This document shows, one piece after another, positions 49,014-58,956 of a stretch of 64,000 nt of DNA (positions within the stretch are counted from its first letter, which is position 1; every line of letters starts with the position of its first letter). The stretch is from Bacteroidales bacterium (GTDB lineage Bacteria > Bacteroidota > Bacteroidia > Bacteroidales > JAAYJT01), in NCBI GenBank assembly GCA_012522795.1, contig JAAYJT010000011.1, forward strand, positions 17,285 to 81,284. Reading direction: 5' to 3'. A model generated the notes under the pieces. The model did not search any database. It was given only the letters and a program-made list of their open reading frames with translations, and had not been told where the DNA came from. Position numbers and translations under genes: made by a program.

Positions 49014-51833
49014 ATGATAACAAGGAATTCTCGTCTGATAGTTTTTTTGATATTCTCATTGATAATAAAAAACGCTTTAACCCAGGTAGTTACAACCATA
49101 CCGGAATTCCCCACTGCTGACCAGGATTCGGTTATTGTGATCTTTGATGCCACCAAAGGCGATGGCGGCCTGGCTAATGTACCACCTCCGATTTATGCTC
49201 ACACTGGTGTGATTACTAATATGAGCACCAGTCCTGCCGACTGGAAATATGTAATTGCCGACTGGTCAACCAATACTGACAAAGCCCTGATGACGCCACT
49301 CGGCAACAATCTGTATCAGCTTGTATTAAAGCCAACTGTCCGTGGATTTTACAATGTTCCGGAAAATGAGACCATACTCAGGATTGCATTCGTATTCAGG
49401 AATTCTGATGGTTCAAGAACAGGGCGTGAAAGCGATGGAAGCGATATTTTCTATGATATATACCCTCCGGGTTTAAATGTGAGTATACAGTCGCCTGTAA
49501 ACGGAGCGATTTATGAGCAGGGGCAAACGGTGGATATACAAGCTGTTTCAAATATGGCTGACAGTATGTTCCTTTATGTGAATTCGGAACTTGTGAACCT
49601 GGAAACCGGAAATAATATCAGTTACGGTTTCATTACTTCTACTCCCGGGACTCAGTGGATAAAAGTGATTGCAAAAAATGAAGATGATGCTGTTGCTGAT
49701 TCGGTTTATTGCTTTGTAAGAGGAGAAGTGCCGGTGGCGCCGCTTCCTGCCGGAGTTGTTAATGGTATTAATTATATGGATGAAAATACAGTAACCCTTG
49801 TACTGCACGATCCTCCTGCCTTAAAACAATATGCTTTTGTGATTGGTGATTTCAATAATTGGATGGTTCATGACGATTTTTATATGAACCGTACTCCTGA
49901 CGGGCAACATTTCTGGCTCATGATCAGTGATTTGCAACCAGGGCAGGAATATATCTATCAGTACTATATTAATGGAGAATTGCGGCTGGCAGATCCATAT
50001 TGCGAAAAAGTAAGTGATCCGTGGAACGATAAATGGATATCCGGTTATATTTACCCCGATCTGATCCCTTACCCGACAGGAAAAACCACAGGTATTGCCT
50101 CGGTTTTGCAGACAGGGCAAAGTCCTTACGATTGGGAAGTTCAACAGTTTACACCGCCACCAAAGGATAATCTGATCATTTACGAACTCCATATTCGTGA
50201 TTTTCTGGCTGCCCGCGATGTAAAGGTTCTTACTGACACACTTGATTATCTTCAGAACCTGGGTGTGAACGCTATTGAATTAATGCCCATTAACGAGTTT
50301 GAAGGAAATGATTCATGGGGTTATAATCCTTCGTTTTATTTTGCAACTGATAAGGCTTACGGCAGAAAACAGGATTATCAGAAATTCATTGATGAATGTC
50401 ATAAGCGTGGCATTGCAGTAATTCTTGATATGGTTTTTAATCATTCTTACGGACAATCGCCGCTTGTTCAGATGTACTTCAACCCTTATGCCGGTCAGTA
50501 TGGTCAGCCTTCGGCAAGCAATCCCTGGTATAACCAGATTTGTCCTCATGAGCCCTGGTGCTGGGGTTACGATTTTAACCACCTTAGTGTTCATACACAG
50601 AATTTTATTGATCGTGCTAATGCTTTCTGGCTTACCGAGTTTAAAGCCGATGGTTTCAGATTCGATTTTACAAAAGGTTTTACAAATGTGCAGACCGGCG
50701 GACAGGGCTGGAATTATGATGCTGTGAGAATAAGTATTTTAAAGCGTATGGCTGATAAAATCCGGGAAGTCAATCCTGATGCATACATTATTCTGGAACA
50801 TTTCACTGATAATGCTGAGGAAAAGGAACTTGCAGAATACGGAATGATGATATGGGGAAATATGCATGGTTCGTACCGCGATGCGATAAGGGGCACAAAT
50901 CCGTATTCAAATTTCAACAGGGTTTCTTATAAAGCCAGGAACTGGAGTGTTCCGAATTTAATAGGTTATATGGAAAGTCATGATGAAGAGCGTCAGATGT
51001 ACGAAAATCTGCAAAACGGCAACAAAAACAATCCTGAGCATAATATACGAACTCTGTCAGTAGCACTTAAGCGCATGGAGCTTGCGGCTATGTTCTTTTA
51101 CCCGGTACCAGGACCCAAAATGTTATGGCAGTTTGGTGAATTGGGCTATGATGTTAGTATAAACTATAACGGCAGGGTTGGGGTTAAGCCCGTGAAATGG
51201 GAATATTACAGCGATTATCGCAGAAAATACCTCTATGACCTTAGCTCAGAGCTTATCCGACTTAAAAAAGAGGAGCCGGCATTCAGTACTACCGATTTTG
51301 TATTGAATTTTTCAGGTTCAGGAAAAAGTATTCAGTTAAATCATGAAACCATGAATGTGGTTGTTGTAGGTAATTTCTCGGTGCAACCCAATGAAGTTAC
51401 TCCCGGATTTCAACATACCGGATGGTGGTATGATCATTTTAAAGGAGATTCAATAAATGTTTCTGACATAAATATGAGCATTTCTATGGGACCCGGCGAA
51501 TACTGCATGTTTGCCGATAAACTCCTTGCAACTCCTCAGATAGGAACAGGCATATCTGAACCAGGGAAACCTGGTAACATTCCTCAGATGCAGGTGCTTT
51601 TTGAAAGAGAGAATGGTAATTATCACATTCTGGTGGAAAAGAATTCACCCGGGGTTATGACCATTCACTTACTTGATCTGTCGGGAAGAGTTATTAAACT
51701 AATTGCAGATGGTGAATTTGGAACAGGTGCTCATGAATTTAAGCTTCGTGCTGACGGTATAATTCCGGGTGTTTATATTATCCAAATAAATTCAGCAGAG
51801 GGTTCACAAAGCAGAAAAGTGTTGATTTACTGA
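49014..51833 (+). CDS. Secreted GH13 alpha-amylase with T9SS sorting tail
   Basis: A 939-residue multi-domain enzyme. A signal peptide (about residues 1-23) is followed by N-terminal Ig-like/starch-binding modules (about 35-240), a CBM48/E-set module (about 255-340, GDFNNWMVHDD) and a GH13 barrel with the nucleophile Asp551 (FRFDFTKGF), acid/base Glu595 (IILEHF) and Asp657 (ESHDEE). The last ~75 residues have the type IX secretion sorting pattern (LLDLSGRVIK, then GIIPGVYIIQINSAEG, ending KVLIY). It degrades extracellular starch or glycogen at the cell surface. Confidence 0.92.
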   Translation: MITRNSRLIVFLIFSLIIKNALTQVVTTIPEFPTADQDSVIVIFDATKGDGGLANVPPPIYAHTGVITNMSTSPADWKYVIADWSTNTDKALMTPLGNNLYQLVLKPTVRGFYNVPENETILRIAFVFRNSDGSRTGRESDGSDIFYDIYPPGLNVSIQSPVNGAIYEQGQTVDIQAVSNMADSMFLYVNSELVNLETGNNISYGFITSTPGTQWIKVIAKNEDDAVADSVYCFVRGEVPVAPLPAGVVNGINYMDENTVTLVLHDPPALKQYAFVIGDFNNWMVHDDFYMNRTPDGQHFWLMISDLQPGQEYIYQYYINGELRLADPYCEKVSDPWNDKWISGYIYPDLIPYPTGKTTGIASVLQTGQSPYDWEVQQFTPPPKDNLIIYELHIRDFLAARDVKVLTDTLDYLQNLGVNAIELMPINEFEGNDSWGYNPSFYFATDKAYGRKQDYQKFIDECHKRGIAVILDMVFNHSYGQSPLVQMYFNPYAGQYGQPSASNPWYNQICPHEPWCWGYDFNHLSVHTQNFIDRANAFWLTEFKADGFRFDFTKGFTNVQTGGQGWNYDAVRISILKRMADKIREVNPDAYIILEHFTDNAEEKELAEYGMMIWGNMHGSYRDAIRGTNPYSNFNRVSYKARNWSVPNLIGYMESHDEERQMYENLQNGNKNNPEHNIRTLSVALKRMELAAMFFYPVPGPKMLWQFGELGYDVSINYNGRVGVKPVKWEYYSDYRRKYLYDLSSELIRLKKEEPAFSTTDFVLNFSGSGKSIQLNHETMNVVVVGNFSVQPNEVTPGFQHTGWWYDHFKGDSINVSDINMSISMGPGEYCMFADKLLATPQIGTGISEPGKPGNIPQMQVLFERENGNYHILVEKNSPGVMTIHLLDLSGRVIKLIADGEFGTGAHEFKLRADGIIPGVYIIQINSAEGSQSRKVLIY

Positions 51834-51912
51834 TTTGCTTCAGCGTCAGTCGCTTACTTACCTGCCGAGACCAATATAAAAGCTCAGTGAGTCTCTGAAT
51901 TATCTATAAAGC

Positions 51913-52755
51913 CTACATTGAAAGAATAAGTTCCAGGGTGAGTACGGCATCAAGTATATTTATTATACCGTCTCCGTTTACATCGGCGAAATCAAAACAG
52001 AATGGCTGTGGGTTTGCCCCCAGAATATTGTTGACAATAATGACAACATCCAGAACATTTATAAATTCATCGCAGTTTGCATCACCTTTCGAAGTACTTT
52101 TATAGCACCTGTTGTAATTTTCGCTGTGATAAACAAGTTCATCGTTCTGGAAAAAACATGAAAGATGACTTCCATCAGGTACATCATGGGTCTGTAATCT
52201 GGTAATTGAAGGAAACAATGGACCATGAATACTTCCGATACCTTCTATCCATATTTCAATTAAGCCCATATTTGAAGTAACAATAGTATCAAATATAATC
52301 CTGCGACGATATTCATTGTTTATCATAATGCTGTCAACAGTATTCACGACCATGGGATGAATATTAGTACAGCTCCATCTGTAGAAAGTAGCCGTGTCGC
52401 CAGGCTGAATATTGAAATTATAGAGAGTGTCTTCACGGGGCTGATTAGGACGAAGCAGCATCACCACATTATTTTCTTCCCTTATATATCCACGTAATGT
52501 ATTGCCCGGTGAATCAGGTATGAACACAGGGCTTTCAGTTGAATACAACTGCCCGTAGGTGTATCCGTACATTGGCTTTTCGCCATGATACTGGTACTGA
52601 AATGTAGCATATCCATATCCAAAATTTGGGAACGAACCGGTAGGGAATTCTATAATTTCATGCCAGTTTGCATCGTTAGCGGGAAATGGAAAGTTTGACT
52701 GTGCTGAAGTGGTAAGAAAGATAAATAAAGTAAGGAAAGTAAGAACTGTTTTCAT
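51913..52755 (-). CDS. Secreted protein with dockerin-like Ca-binding tail
   Basis: A 280-residue exported protein with a signal peptide (about 1-18, ending TTSAQ). The C-terminus carries two EF-hand-like dockerin repeats: GDANCDEFINVLDVVIIVNNIL and, after a short linker, ADVNGDGIINILDAVLTLELIL (about residues 224-280), each with the DxNxDxxINxxD type loop. The N-terminal domain (about 20-215) is not recognised. Dockerins bind cohesins in cellulosomes; in Bacteroidota they also occur as surface-protein tails. No cohesin is visible in this window. Confidence 0.75.
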   Translation of the reverse strand: MKTVLTFLTLFIFLTTSAQSNFPFPANDANWHEIIEFPTGSFPNFGYGYATFQYQYHGEKPMYGYTYGQLYSTESPVFIPDSPGNTLRGYIREENNVVMLLRPNQPREDTLYNFNIQPGDTATFYRWSCTNIHPMVVNTVDSIMINNEYRRRIIFDTIVTSNMGLIEIWIEGIGSIHGPLFPSITRLQTHDVPDGSHLSCFFQNDELVYHSENYNRCYKSTSKGDANCDEFINVLDVVIIVNNILGANPQPFCFDFADVNGDGIINILDAVLTLELILSM

Positions 52756-52904
52756 TCTTGCGTGATTTTTGGATTAATTTTGCAAAATATCTCGAAGTAT
52801 AAAATCGTAAACAAAATAACTTCAAATTGGTTCAAAACATTAGGCCCGGGTAAATATATAATATCCGTTCGATATTTTTTTAAACTACTATCAACTTTGA
52901 CTAT

Positions 52905-54236
52905 TTGAAACAACTTCCATCATACAGACAAATCTGGCGGATTTCTTACCCATTAATACTCAGCCTTTTAGCTCAGAATGTTATAAATGTGACTGATACT
53001 GCATTTATGGGCAGGGTGGGCGAAGTAGAGCTTGGGGCTGCTGCCATTGCCGGCATTTTTTATATTGTGCTCTACATGCTTGGTTTTGGTTTTAGTATAG
53101 GTTCTCAGATTCTTATGGCAAGGCGTAATGGTGAGGGAAAATTGAAAGATATTGGGAATATTATGGATCATAGTATATATGTCATGCTAATAATTGGCAT
53201 TTTCCTGTTCATCACTTTACGACTTTTCTCCGCCGATGTGCTCCGCCCGTTTATTGCTTCAGACGATATATTCAATGCTTCGGTTATCTATCTGCAATAC
53301 AGAATATATGGGATATTTTTTGCTTTCTTCAATGTGCTGTCAAGGGCTTTCTTTGTTGCAGTAACTAAAACCAGAATGCTTACCGTAAGCAGTATCATAA
53401 TGGCAAGCGTAAATGTGTTTCTTGATTATGTTTTGATATTCGGACATTGGGGCTTTCCTGAAATGGGAATTGGAGGTGCAGCTTTAGCATCAGCTATTGC
53501 TGAAGGAAGTTCGGCTTTGTTCTTCCTGATCTATTTTCTTACCACGAACGACAGATTTAAGTATAAATTATTCCGGTTCCCGGAGATAAACTTCTCAACA
53601 GTCAGGCAAATATTTGATATCTCATTATTTGTAATGCTACAGCATTTTTTCTCTTTAGCCGTATGGTTTGTGTTTTTCATGATAATTGAAAAAATGGGTG
53701 AGCGTTCGCTCGCAATTGCTAATATCATCCGTAGTCTTTATATGGTGCTTATGATGCCTGTCTGGGCGTTCAGCTCAACAACAAATACTCTGGTAAGCAA
53801 TATAATAGGGGAGGGGTTCAGCGAAATGGTCATTCCTATCATCCGTAAGGTTACCAGAATAACGCTGTTCAGTGTGTTTCTTATGTTAGTACCACTGTTG
53901 ATAATGCCCGGATTGTTTATTAGGGTTTATACTCCTGATGCTTCACTTATAGCTGACAGTATTCCTTCGGTATTTGTGATCCTGGGTGCGACAGCTATTT
54001 TTGCCCTCATACAAAATATGTTTAGCGGTATTTCAGGAACCGGTAATACCCGCGATGCTTTGCTTATCGAGAGTTTAACATTGGTGGGATATCTGGTCGT
54101 TGCTTGGCTGATTGGTATAAAACTTCAGCAGCCAATTACTTTTGTCTGGTTTTGTGAATATTTCTACTATATAGCGTTAGGCATTATTTCGTATTATTAT
54201 ATGAAGTCCAGAAGATGGGAACTCAAAGTTATTTAA
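52905..54236 (+). CDS. MATE-family efflux transporter
   Basis: A 443-residue MATE transporter with twelve membrane helices in two halves. The start is TTG at 52905: no ATG or GTG lies upstream before an in-frame stop (TAA at 52881), and the resulting MKQLPSYRQIWRISYPLIL matches the usual start of Bacteroidota homologues. The family exports cationic drugs or metabolites using Na+ or H+. The motif NVTDTAFMGRVG near residue 28 is characteristic. Confidence 0.88.
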   Translation: MKQLPSYRQIWRISYPLILSLLAQNVINVTDTAFMGRVGEVELGAAAIAGIFYIVLYMLGFGFSIGSQILMARRNGEGKLKDIGNIMDHSIYVMLIIGIFLFITLRLFSADVLRPFIASDDIFNASVIYLQYRIYGIFFAFFNVLSRAFFVAVTKTRMLTVSSIIMASVNVFLDYVLIFGHWGFPEMGIGGAALASAIAEGSSALFFLIYFLTTNDRFKYKLFRFPEINFSTVRQIFDISLFVMLQHFFSLAVWFVFFMIIEKMGERSLAIANIIRSLYMVLMMPVWAFSSTTNTLVSNIIGEGFSEMVIPIIRKVTRITLFSVFLMLVPLLIMPGLFIRVYTPDASLIADSIPSVFVILGATAIFALIQNMFSGISGTGNTRDALLIESLTLVGYLVVAWLIGIKLQQPITFVWFCEYFYYIALGIISYYYMKSRRWELKVI

Positions 54237-54366
54237 AGGTTCGGGAAAGTATAAAAGCCTAATTTTTAAATGATTATGCTGATATTGCTTTTTAATAAAA
54301 CAAACAGGAAGCCGGAGTAAATCAGAAAAGGAATATTTTTGCTTTTGCAACTAACTGGTAACTATT

Positions 54367-56037
54367 ATGACTGAAGTCAATTCGCAGAATAAAGTCAGAA
54401 CATTCAATACACAGTATTTCATGATTGGATCTATGGCTTTGCTAATGGTTTCATTAACCTTGTCGCCATATTTCATGAGCGTTGCACAATTCATGATGGT
54501 GTTCTTCTGGTTGTGCGACATTGTGAATACAAGCTTTGATGTTCAGAATAAAAAAACGACTTCAGGGATTCTGAAAAATGTTTTTGCTTTCATTGGTTCC
54601 TGTCTGGTTCGGATGTATAAAAACCTGATAATCAAAATAAAACAATTCGTATCAAATAAACCGGCTCTAATATTCACATCGGCATATTTCATGCATATTG
54701 TAGGAATGTTATGGACCAACGATTTTCTTAACGGATTGGGTGACCTTCGAATAAAATTACCTTTACTTATTCTGCCGCTGATTATCAGCACAATGACCCC
54801 TTTGAATAAAAAACAATTCCATTTTCTTTTAATAATATATATCAGTGCGATATTTGTAAATACCCTTATAAGCACCTGGGTGTTGTTTAAGACCAATGTT
54901 GTTGATACAAGAGATATTTCGCTGTTTATATCCCATATACGTTTCAGCCTGAATATATGCCTTGCTGTTTTCATCCTGATTTATTTTGTTTTCAAAACCG
55001 GAACCCTGTTCAATATTCCCAAAACAGTTTTAATTCTTCTTATTGCCTGGTTCGTTATTTTTCTGTTTATGCTTAAATCTTTAAGCGGGATTGTTGTTTT
55101 TATCGTTGTTGCTTTTATTCTTACTATTGTTAAGATACGTGAGATCAAGCAAATACGGATTAAGCATGTATTGTTTTCTATTGTTCTTGCAATCCCCTTA
55201 CTGATAATTGCCTACGTTTTTTCAGTTGTGAAAAACTATACTACTCCTGAACCTTTGCTTGCTGATACTCTTAGCACTTATACCGAAATGGGAAATCCGT
55301 ATCAACATGATACTATAAACCTTGGAATTGAAAACGGACGCTATATTGGCTTGTATGTTAGCTGGGATGAACTTGAAGAAGCATGGAATAAGGTAAGTGA
55401 AATTGATTTTAATGGTTTGGACAAAAGAGGTAACAAAATCGCATACACCCTCATACGCTATCTTAATTCAAAGGATCTGAGGAAAGATGCTTCGGGCGTC
55501 AGGCAGCTTTCCGAAAAGGATATTACAAATGTTGAAAATGGTGTTGCCAACATAATTTATCTAAACCGCTTAAATATAAAAAGCAAAATATTTGATGCAG
55601 TAATGGGGTATCAGAGATTAAAACTGCATGATGATCCAAATTCGAATACTTTCACTCAAAGGATTGAACACTGGAGAGCTTCAATACATGTTATCAGGCA
55701 GCATCCTTTGTTTGGAGTGGGTACAGGCGATGTTGACTATGCCATAAGAAATGCCTATGATGAATTAAATTCAAATCTTGAAAGCAGGTGGAGGATGAAC
55801 CCTCATAATCAGTATTTTACAATAGCTATTGGATTTGGATTGATAGGACTTGCATGGTATATTATCGCTTTGGTCCTGCCGGTATTTATGTTAGTAAAAC
55901 AAAATAATTATTTCCTATGGATTCTTATTGCTATTGTGGGGATTTCAATGTTTTTCGACGATACTTTAAATACTCAGGCAGGAATTACATTTTTTACCTG
56001 TTTCTATTTTTGTTTTGCTTATTTCAATGATTATTAA
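54367..56037 (+). CDS. O-antigen ligase/Wzy-like membrane protein
   Basis: A 556-residue protein with about twelve membrane segments. The large periplasmic loop (about residues 300-490) includes HPLFGVGTGDVDYAIRNAYDE and PHNQYFTIAIGFGLIGLAWY, typical of the Wzy_C/O-antigen ligase family. Family members join O-antigen to lipid A core or polymerise O-units. A TATTTTTG -7 box (54334-54341) is 25 nt upstream. It fits with lpxB, kdsC and the flippase gene. Confidence 0.82.
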   Translation: MTEVNSQNKVRTFNTQYFMIGSMALLMVSLTLSPYFMSVAQFMMVFFWLCDIVNTSFDVQNKKTTSGILKNVFAFIGSCLVRMYKNLIIKIKQFVSNKPALIFTSAYFMHIVGMLWTNDFLNGLGDLRIKLPLLILPLIISTMTPLNKKQFHFLLIIYISAIFVNTLISTWVLFKTNVVDTRDISLFISHIRFSLNICLAVFILIYFVFKTGTLFNIPKTVLILLIAWFVIFLFMLKSLSGIVVFIVVAFILTIVKIREIKQIRIKHVLFSIVLAIPLLIIAYVFSVVKNYTTPEPLLADTLSTYTEMGNPYQHDTINLGIENGRYIGLYVSWDELEEAWNKVSEIDFNGLDKRGNKIAYTLIRYLNSKDLRKDASGVRQLSEKDITNVENGVANIIYLNRLNIKSKIFDAVMGYQRLKLHDDPNSNTFTQRIEHWRASIHVIRQHPLFGVGTGDVDYAIRNAYDELNSNLESRWRMNPHNQYFTIAIGFGLIGLAWYIIALVLPVFMLVKQNNYFLWILIAIVGISMFFDDTLNTQAGITFFTCFYFCFAYFNDY

Positions 56038-56094
56038 GGATCTGCCAAACCGCTAATACACAGCATGTTATATGAAATTAACAAAATGTGATTA

Positions 56095-56124
56095 TTGCCG
56101 ATAAAATATTTAAGTGTATTTTTG
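56095..56124 (+). promoter_or_regulatory. Bacteroidota-type promoter of the lipid kinase gene
   Basis: TTG (56095-56097) and TATTTTTG (56117-56124) are separated by 19 nt, the standard arrangement. Transcription would start near 56,131, giving a leader of about 70 nt. Confidence 0.65.
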
Positions 56125-56202
56125 TGATCCTTACTGGGATTTAAAGAAAAACTAATAGCTGATTAATAAACAGTGCCTTTTGGTATTGTGTAATACTCAA
56201 CT

Positions 56203-57186
56203 ATGTCAAGCGAAAATCAAAATATTGAGTGGTTTGTAATTGTGAACCCTAATGCCGGCAGGCGCAAAGGTGAGAAAGACTGGCCTGAAATAGCCAGACT
56301 TTTTGTAGAGGCAAATATACGCTATAAAAGCATGTTCACTCAACATCGAATCCATGCTATACGAATGGCAAGAAAATATGTTGAAATGGGCTACCAGAAT
56401 ATTATAGTAGTTGGTGGCGATGGCACTATGAATGAGGTAGTCAATGGTATTTTTACCCAATCCAAAAGACCTTCCAATAATATTACAGTTGGTCTTATCC
56501 CGGTAGGAACTGGCAACGATTGGTGCCGGATGTTTGGAATACCATATGATTACAAAAGTGCTATTGATGTGATAACCGGAGGCAAAACATTTTTGCAGGA
56601 TGTAGGCTGGGTTAAATTCCAGCAGGAAGGAATGGAAAAAAACCGCTATTTTGTGAATATGGCAGGTATGGGTTATGATGCTTTAGTAGCTGAAAAAACA
56701 AATAAGCAAAAAGATCAGGGAAAAGGTGGTACATTGTCCTATATGTTAAATATTTTTTCGAGCTTGTTTTCTTTTAAAGAAACCATGATTGAGATATCAG
56801 TTGATGGTGAAGATGTTCTGAAAGCTCCTGTATTTACTATGAATGTTGGTATTTGTAAATTCAATGGCGGAGGTATGATGCAGCTTCCGAATGCAATACC
56901 CGATGATGGTATCCTTGATATGACAGTTATTAAAAAACTTAGTCGCTTCAAAGTAGTAAGCTCAGTCGCAAAATTATATGATGGCTCGTTCACGCGCATG
57001 CCTCAGGTAAAAACATTCAAAGGAAAATCAATTGTAATAAATTCAAAACCTGAGGTCTATATGGAGGCTGATGGTGAGTCGTTAGGGCATAGCCCTTTTA
57101 AATTTGGTATTGTACCCAAAAGCCTTAAAGTAATTATTGGAAAGGAAATGCAGGTTACGGATACTTCCACTGATTCTCAGCCTTAA
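56203..57186 (+). CDS. Diacylglycerol kinase-family lipid kinase
   Basis: A 327-residue YegS/DgkB-type lipid kinase. The N-terminus has VNPNAGRRKG, followed by GGDGTMNEVVNG and PVGTGNDWCR, the ATP-binding and metal motifs of the DAGK catalytic domain. It phosphorylates a lipid alcohol such as diacylglycerol or a sphingoid base at the membrane; sphingolipids are plausible in this phylum, but the substrate is not fixed. The 3' end overlaps ispG on the other strand by 32 nt. Confidence 0.87.
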   Translation: MSSENQNIEWFVIVNPNAGRRKGEKDWPEIARLFVEANIRYKSMFTQHRIHAIRMARKYVEMGYQNIIVVGGDGTMNEVVNGIFTQSKRPSNNITVGLIPVGTGNDWCRMFGIPYDYKSAIDVITGGKTFLQDVGWVKFQQEGMEKNRYFVNMAGMGYDALVAEKTNKQKDQGKGGTLSYMLNIFSSLFSFKETMIEISVDGEDVLKAPVFTMNVGICKFNGGGMMQLPNAIPDDGILDMTVIKKLSRFKVVSSVAKLYDGSFTRMPQVKTFKGKSIVINSKPEVYMEADGESLGHSPFKFGIVPKSLKVIIGKEMQVTDTSTDSQP

Positions 57187-58915
57187 GTAGGTCAATAAGC
57201 TCATTGACTGCATCTTGTTCAGCAATATTTTTTTTCATCAGTGTTTGCCCTTTGTACAGGGCAACGCGCCCGTTTCCTTGTCCTACATAGCCATAATCAG
57301 CATCAGCCATTTCGCCCGGACCATTAACAATACAGCCCATTACCGCAATTTTTAATCCTTTCAGATGCGAAGTAGCCTGTTTTACTTTTTCAAGTGCAGT
57401 TTCAAGATCATACTGCGTTCTGCCACATCCCGGACATGCTATATATTCATTTTGTGTAATACGGCTACGAGTAGCCTGCAATACTCCAAATGCAATTCTG
57501 GCTAATGTTTGTTTGTCAATTTTATCATTTCTTAGATAGATACCATCACATAAACCATCATTTAACAACGGAGCTAATCTTATGGCTGAACGAATGGCAA
57601 ATCGATAAATATCGTTATCATCTTCAGTAAAAGACAATAATACAGGCAGCCTAAAATTGTATTTATCAATAAAATTAATTATTTCACGGGCCTTATGTAT
57701 TGATGACAAATTACTTAGCTCAAAAACCGGAATGATCTTACTTGTTTTAATTTCTGGAATTTTAAGGAAATCCATTATCGTAGAGGATAAAGGATCGAGT
57801 AGTAAATAGTTGATTCCCTGATATTTGAAGTCGTAGTTTAAATCTGTTGTGATTTTTCCTTCATTTCCTTCCGTAATAAGATCTTCGTTAATAGTGTGGA
57901 CATCTGAATCTCCCCAAACTACAACTGGTACCTTGCCTCCCCCAATGTTGTTGACAGCTTTGCTGTGGCGGCGCTGGTAATCAATCAGCGAAGCGTCAGT
58001 AAAAACATTTGAGTTATTTACTATTACACCGTTATCGGTTTTTGATTCTTCGAAAAATGATATTATTTCCCTGGCAACCGGGATTTCATTTTCGGGAGCT
58101 TCAGTAAGCGAAACTCTGATGGTGTTGCCAATACTATCGGCAAGTAAAGTTCCTATACCTGCAGCCGATTTAATTCGTCCTTCAAGCCCATTTCCTGCCT
58201 CAGTAACACCAAGATGTATTGGACACTGCATCTGTTCTGCGAACATTTTTTGAATCAGAAGTCGTGTAGCTGCTACCATTACCCTTACATTACTTGATTT
58301 CATTGAGAGTACAAGCTGGTGAAATTCTGCATTATGACACATCCTCACAAATTCCATTGCCGATTCGGCCATGCCTGCAGGCGTATCACCGTAACGCTGC
58401 ATTATCCTCCCCGACAATGACCCGTGATTTACCCCAATACGTATGGCGGTGCCGTGTTTACGACAAATATCAAGCAAAGGTTTAAGTCGTTCGGAAATCC
58501 TAAGTAATTCCATATTGTTTTCATCATCAGAATATTGGAGCTTTACCTGACGTTTGTCAACGAAATTTCCGGGATTTATCCTTACTTTTTCTACCAGTCC
58601 GGCAGCAATTTCAGCAACTGAAGGACTAAAATGTACATCGGCTATCAGTGGGATATTGATACCGGCATCACGAAGTTCTTTTTTTATATTAGCAAGGTTC
58701 TCAGCTTCTTTATGGTTACGGGCAGTTATTCTGATTAGAGCACAACCGGCTTCAGACAGCCTTTTGCATTGCTCTGCAGTAGCCTGAGTGTCGGATGTTG
58801 AGGTATTGGTCATTGACTGAACACTTACAGGTTCGCTACCTCCAATAACTACATTCCCGATCTTTACCGGTCGGGGGTTCCATATAAGTGATGAATTTTG
58901 ATCAAATGAATTCAT
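57155..58915 (-). CDS. ispG: 4-hydroxy-3-methylbut-2-enyl diphosphate synthase (long form)
   Basis: A 586-residue IspG/GcpE, much longer than the ~370-residue E. coli enzyme because of a central insert, as in Bacteroidota, Chlamydiae and plants. N-terminal features are PVSVQSMTNTSTSDTQAT and RINPGN; C-terminal features are the [4Fe-4S] Cys in CPGCGRTQYDL and GCIVNGPGEMADADYGYVG. It converts MEcPP to HMBPP in the MEP isoprenoid pathway. Confidence 0.95.
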   Translation of the reverse strand: MNSFDQNSSLIWNPRPVKIGNVVIGGSEPVSVQSMTNTSTSDTQATAEQCKRLSEAGCALIRITARNHKEAENLANIKKELRDAGINIPLIADVHFSPSVAEIAAGLVEKVRINPGNFVDKRQVKLQYSDDENNMELLRISERLKPLLDICRKHGTAIRIGVNHGSLSGRIMQRYGDTPAGMAESAMEFVRMCHNAEFHQLVLSMKSSNVRVMVAATRLLIQKMFAEQMQCPIHLGVTEAGNGLEGRIKSAAGIGTLLADSIGNTIRVSLTEAPENEIPVAREIISFFEESKTDNGVIVNNSNVFTDASLIDYQRRHSKAVNNIGGGKVPVVVWGDSDVHTINEDLITEGNEGKITTDLNYDFKYQGINYLLLDPLSSTIMDFLKIPEIKTSKIIPVFELSNLSSIHKAREIINFIDKYNFRLPVLLSFTEDDNDIYRFAIRSAIRLAPLLNDGLCDGIYLRNDKIDKQTLARIAFGVLQATRSRITQNEYIACPGCGRTQYDLETALEKVKQATSHLKGLKIAVMGCIVNGPGEMADADYGYVGQGNGRVALYKGQTLMKKNIAEQDAVNELIDLLKAENQWKYP

Positions 58916-58956
58916 TTTTAGTGTTCTGAATTTTTCAGCAAAAATAAATCAACTGC

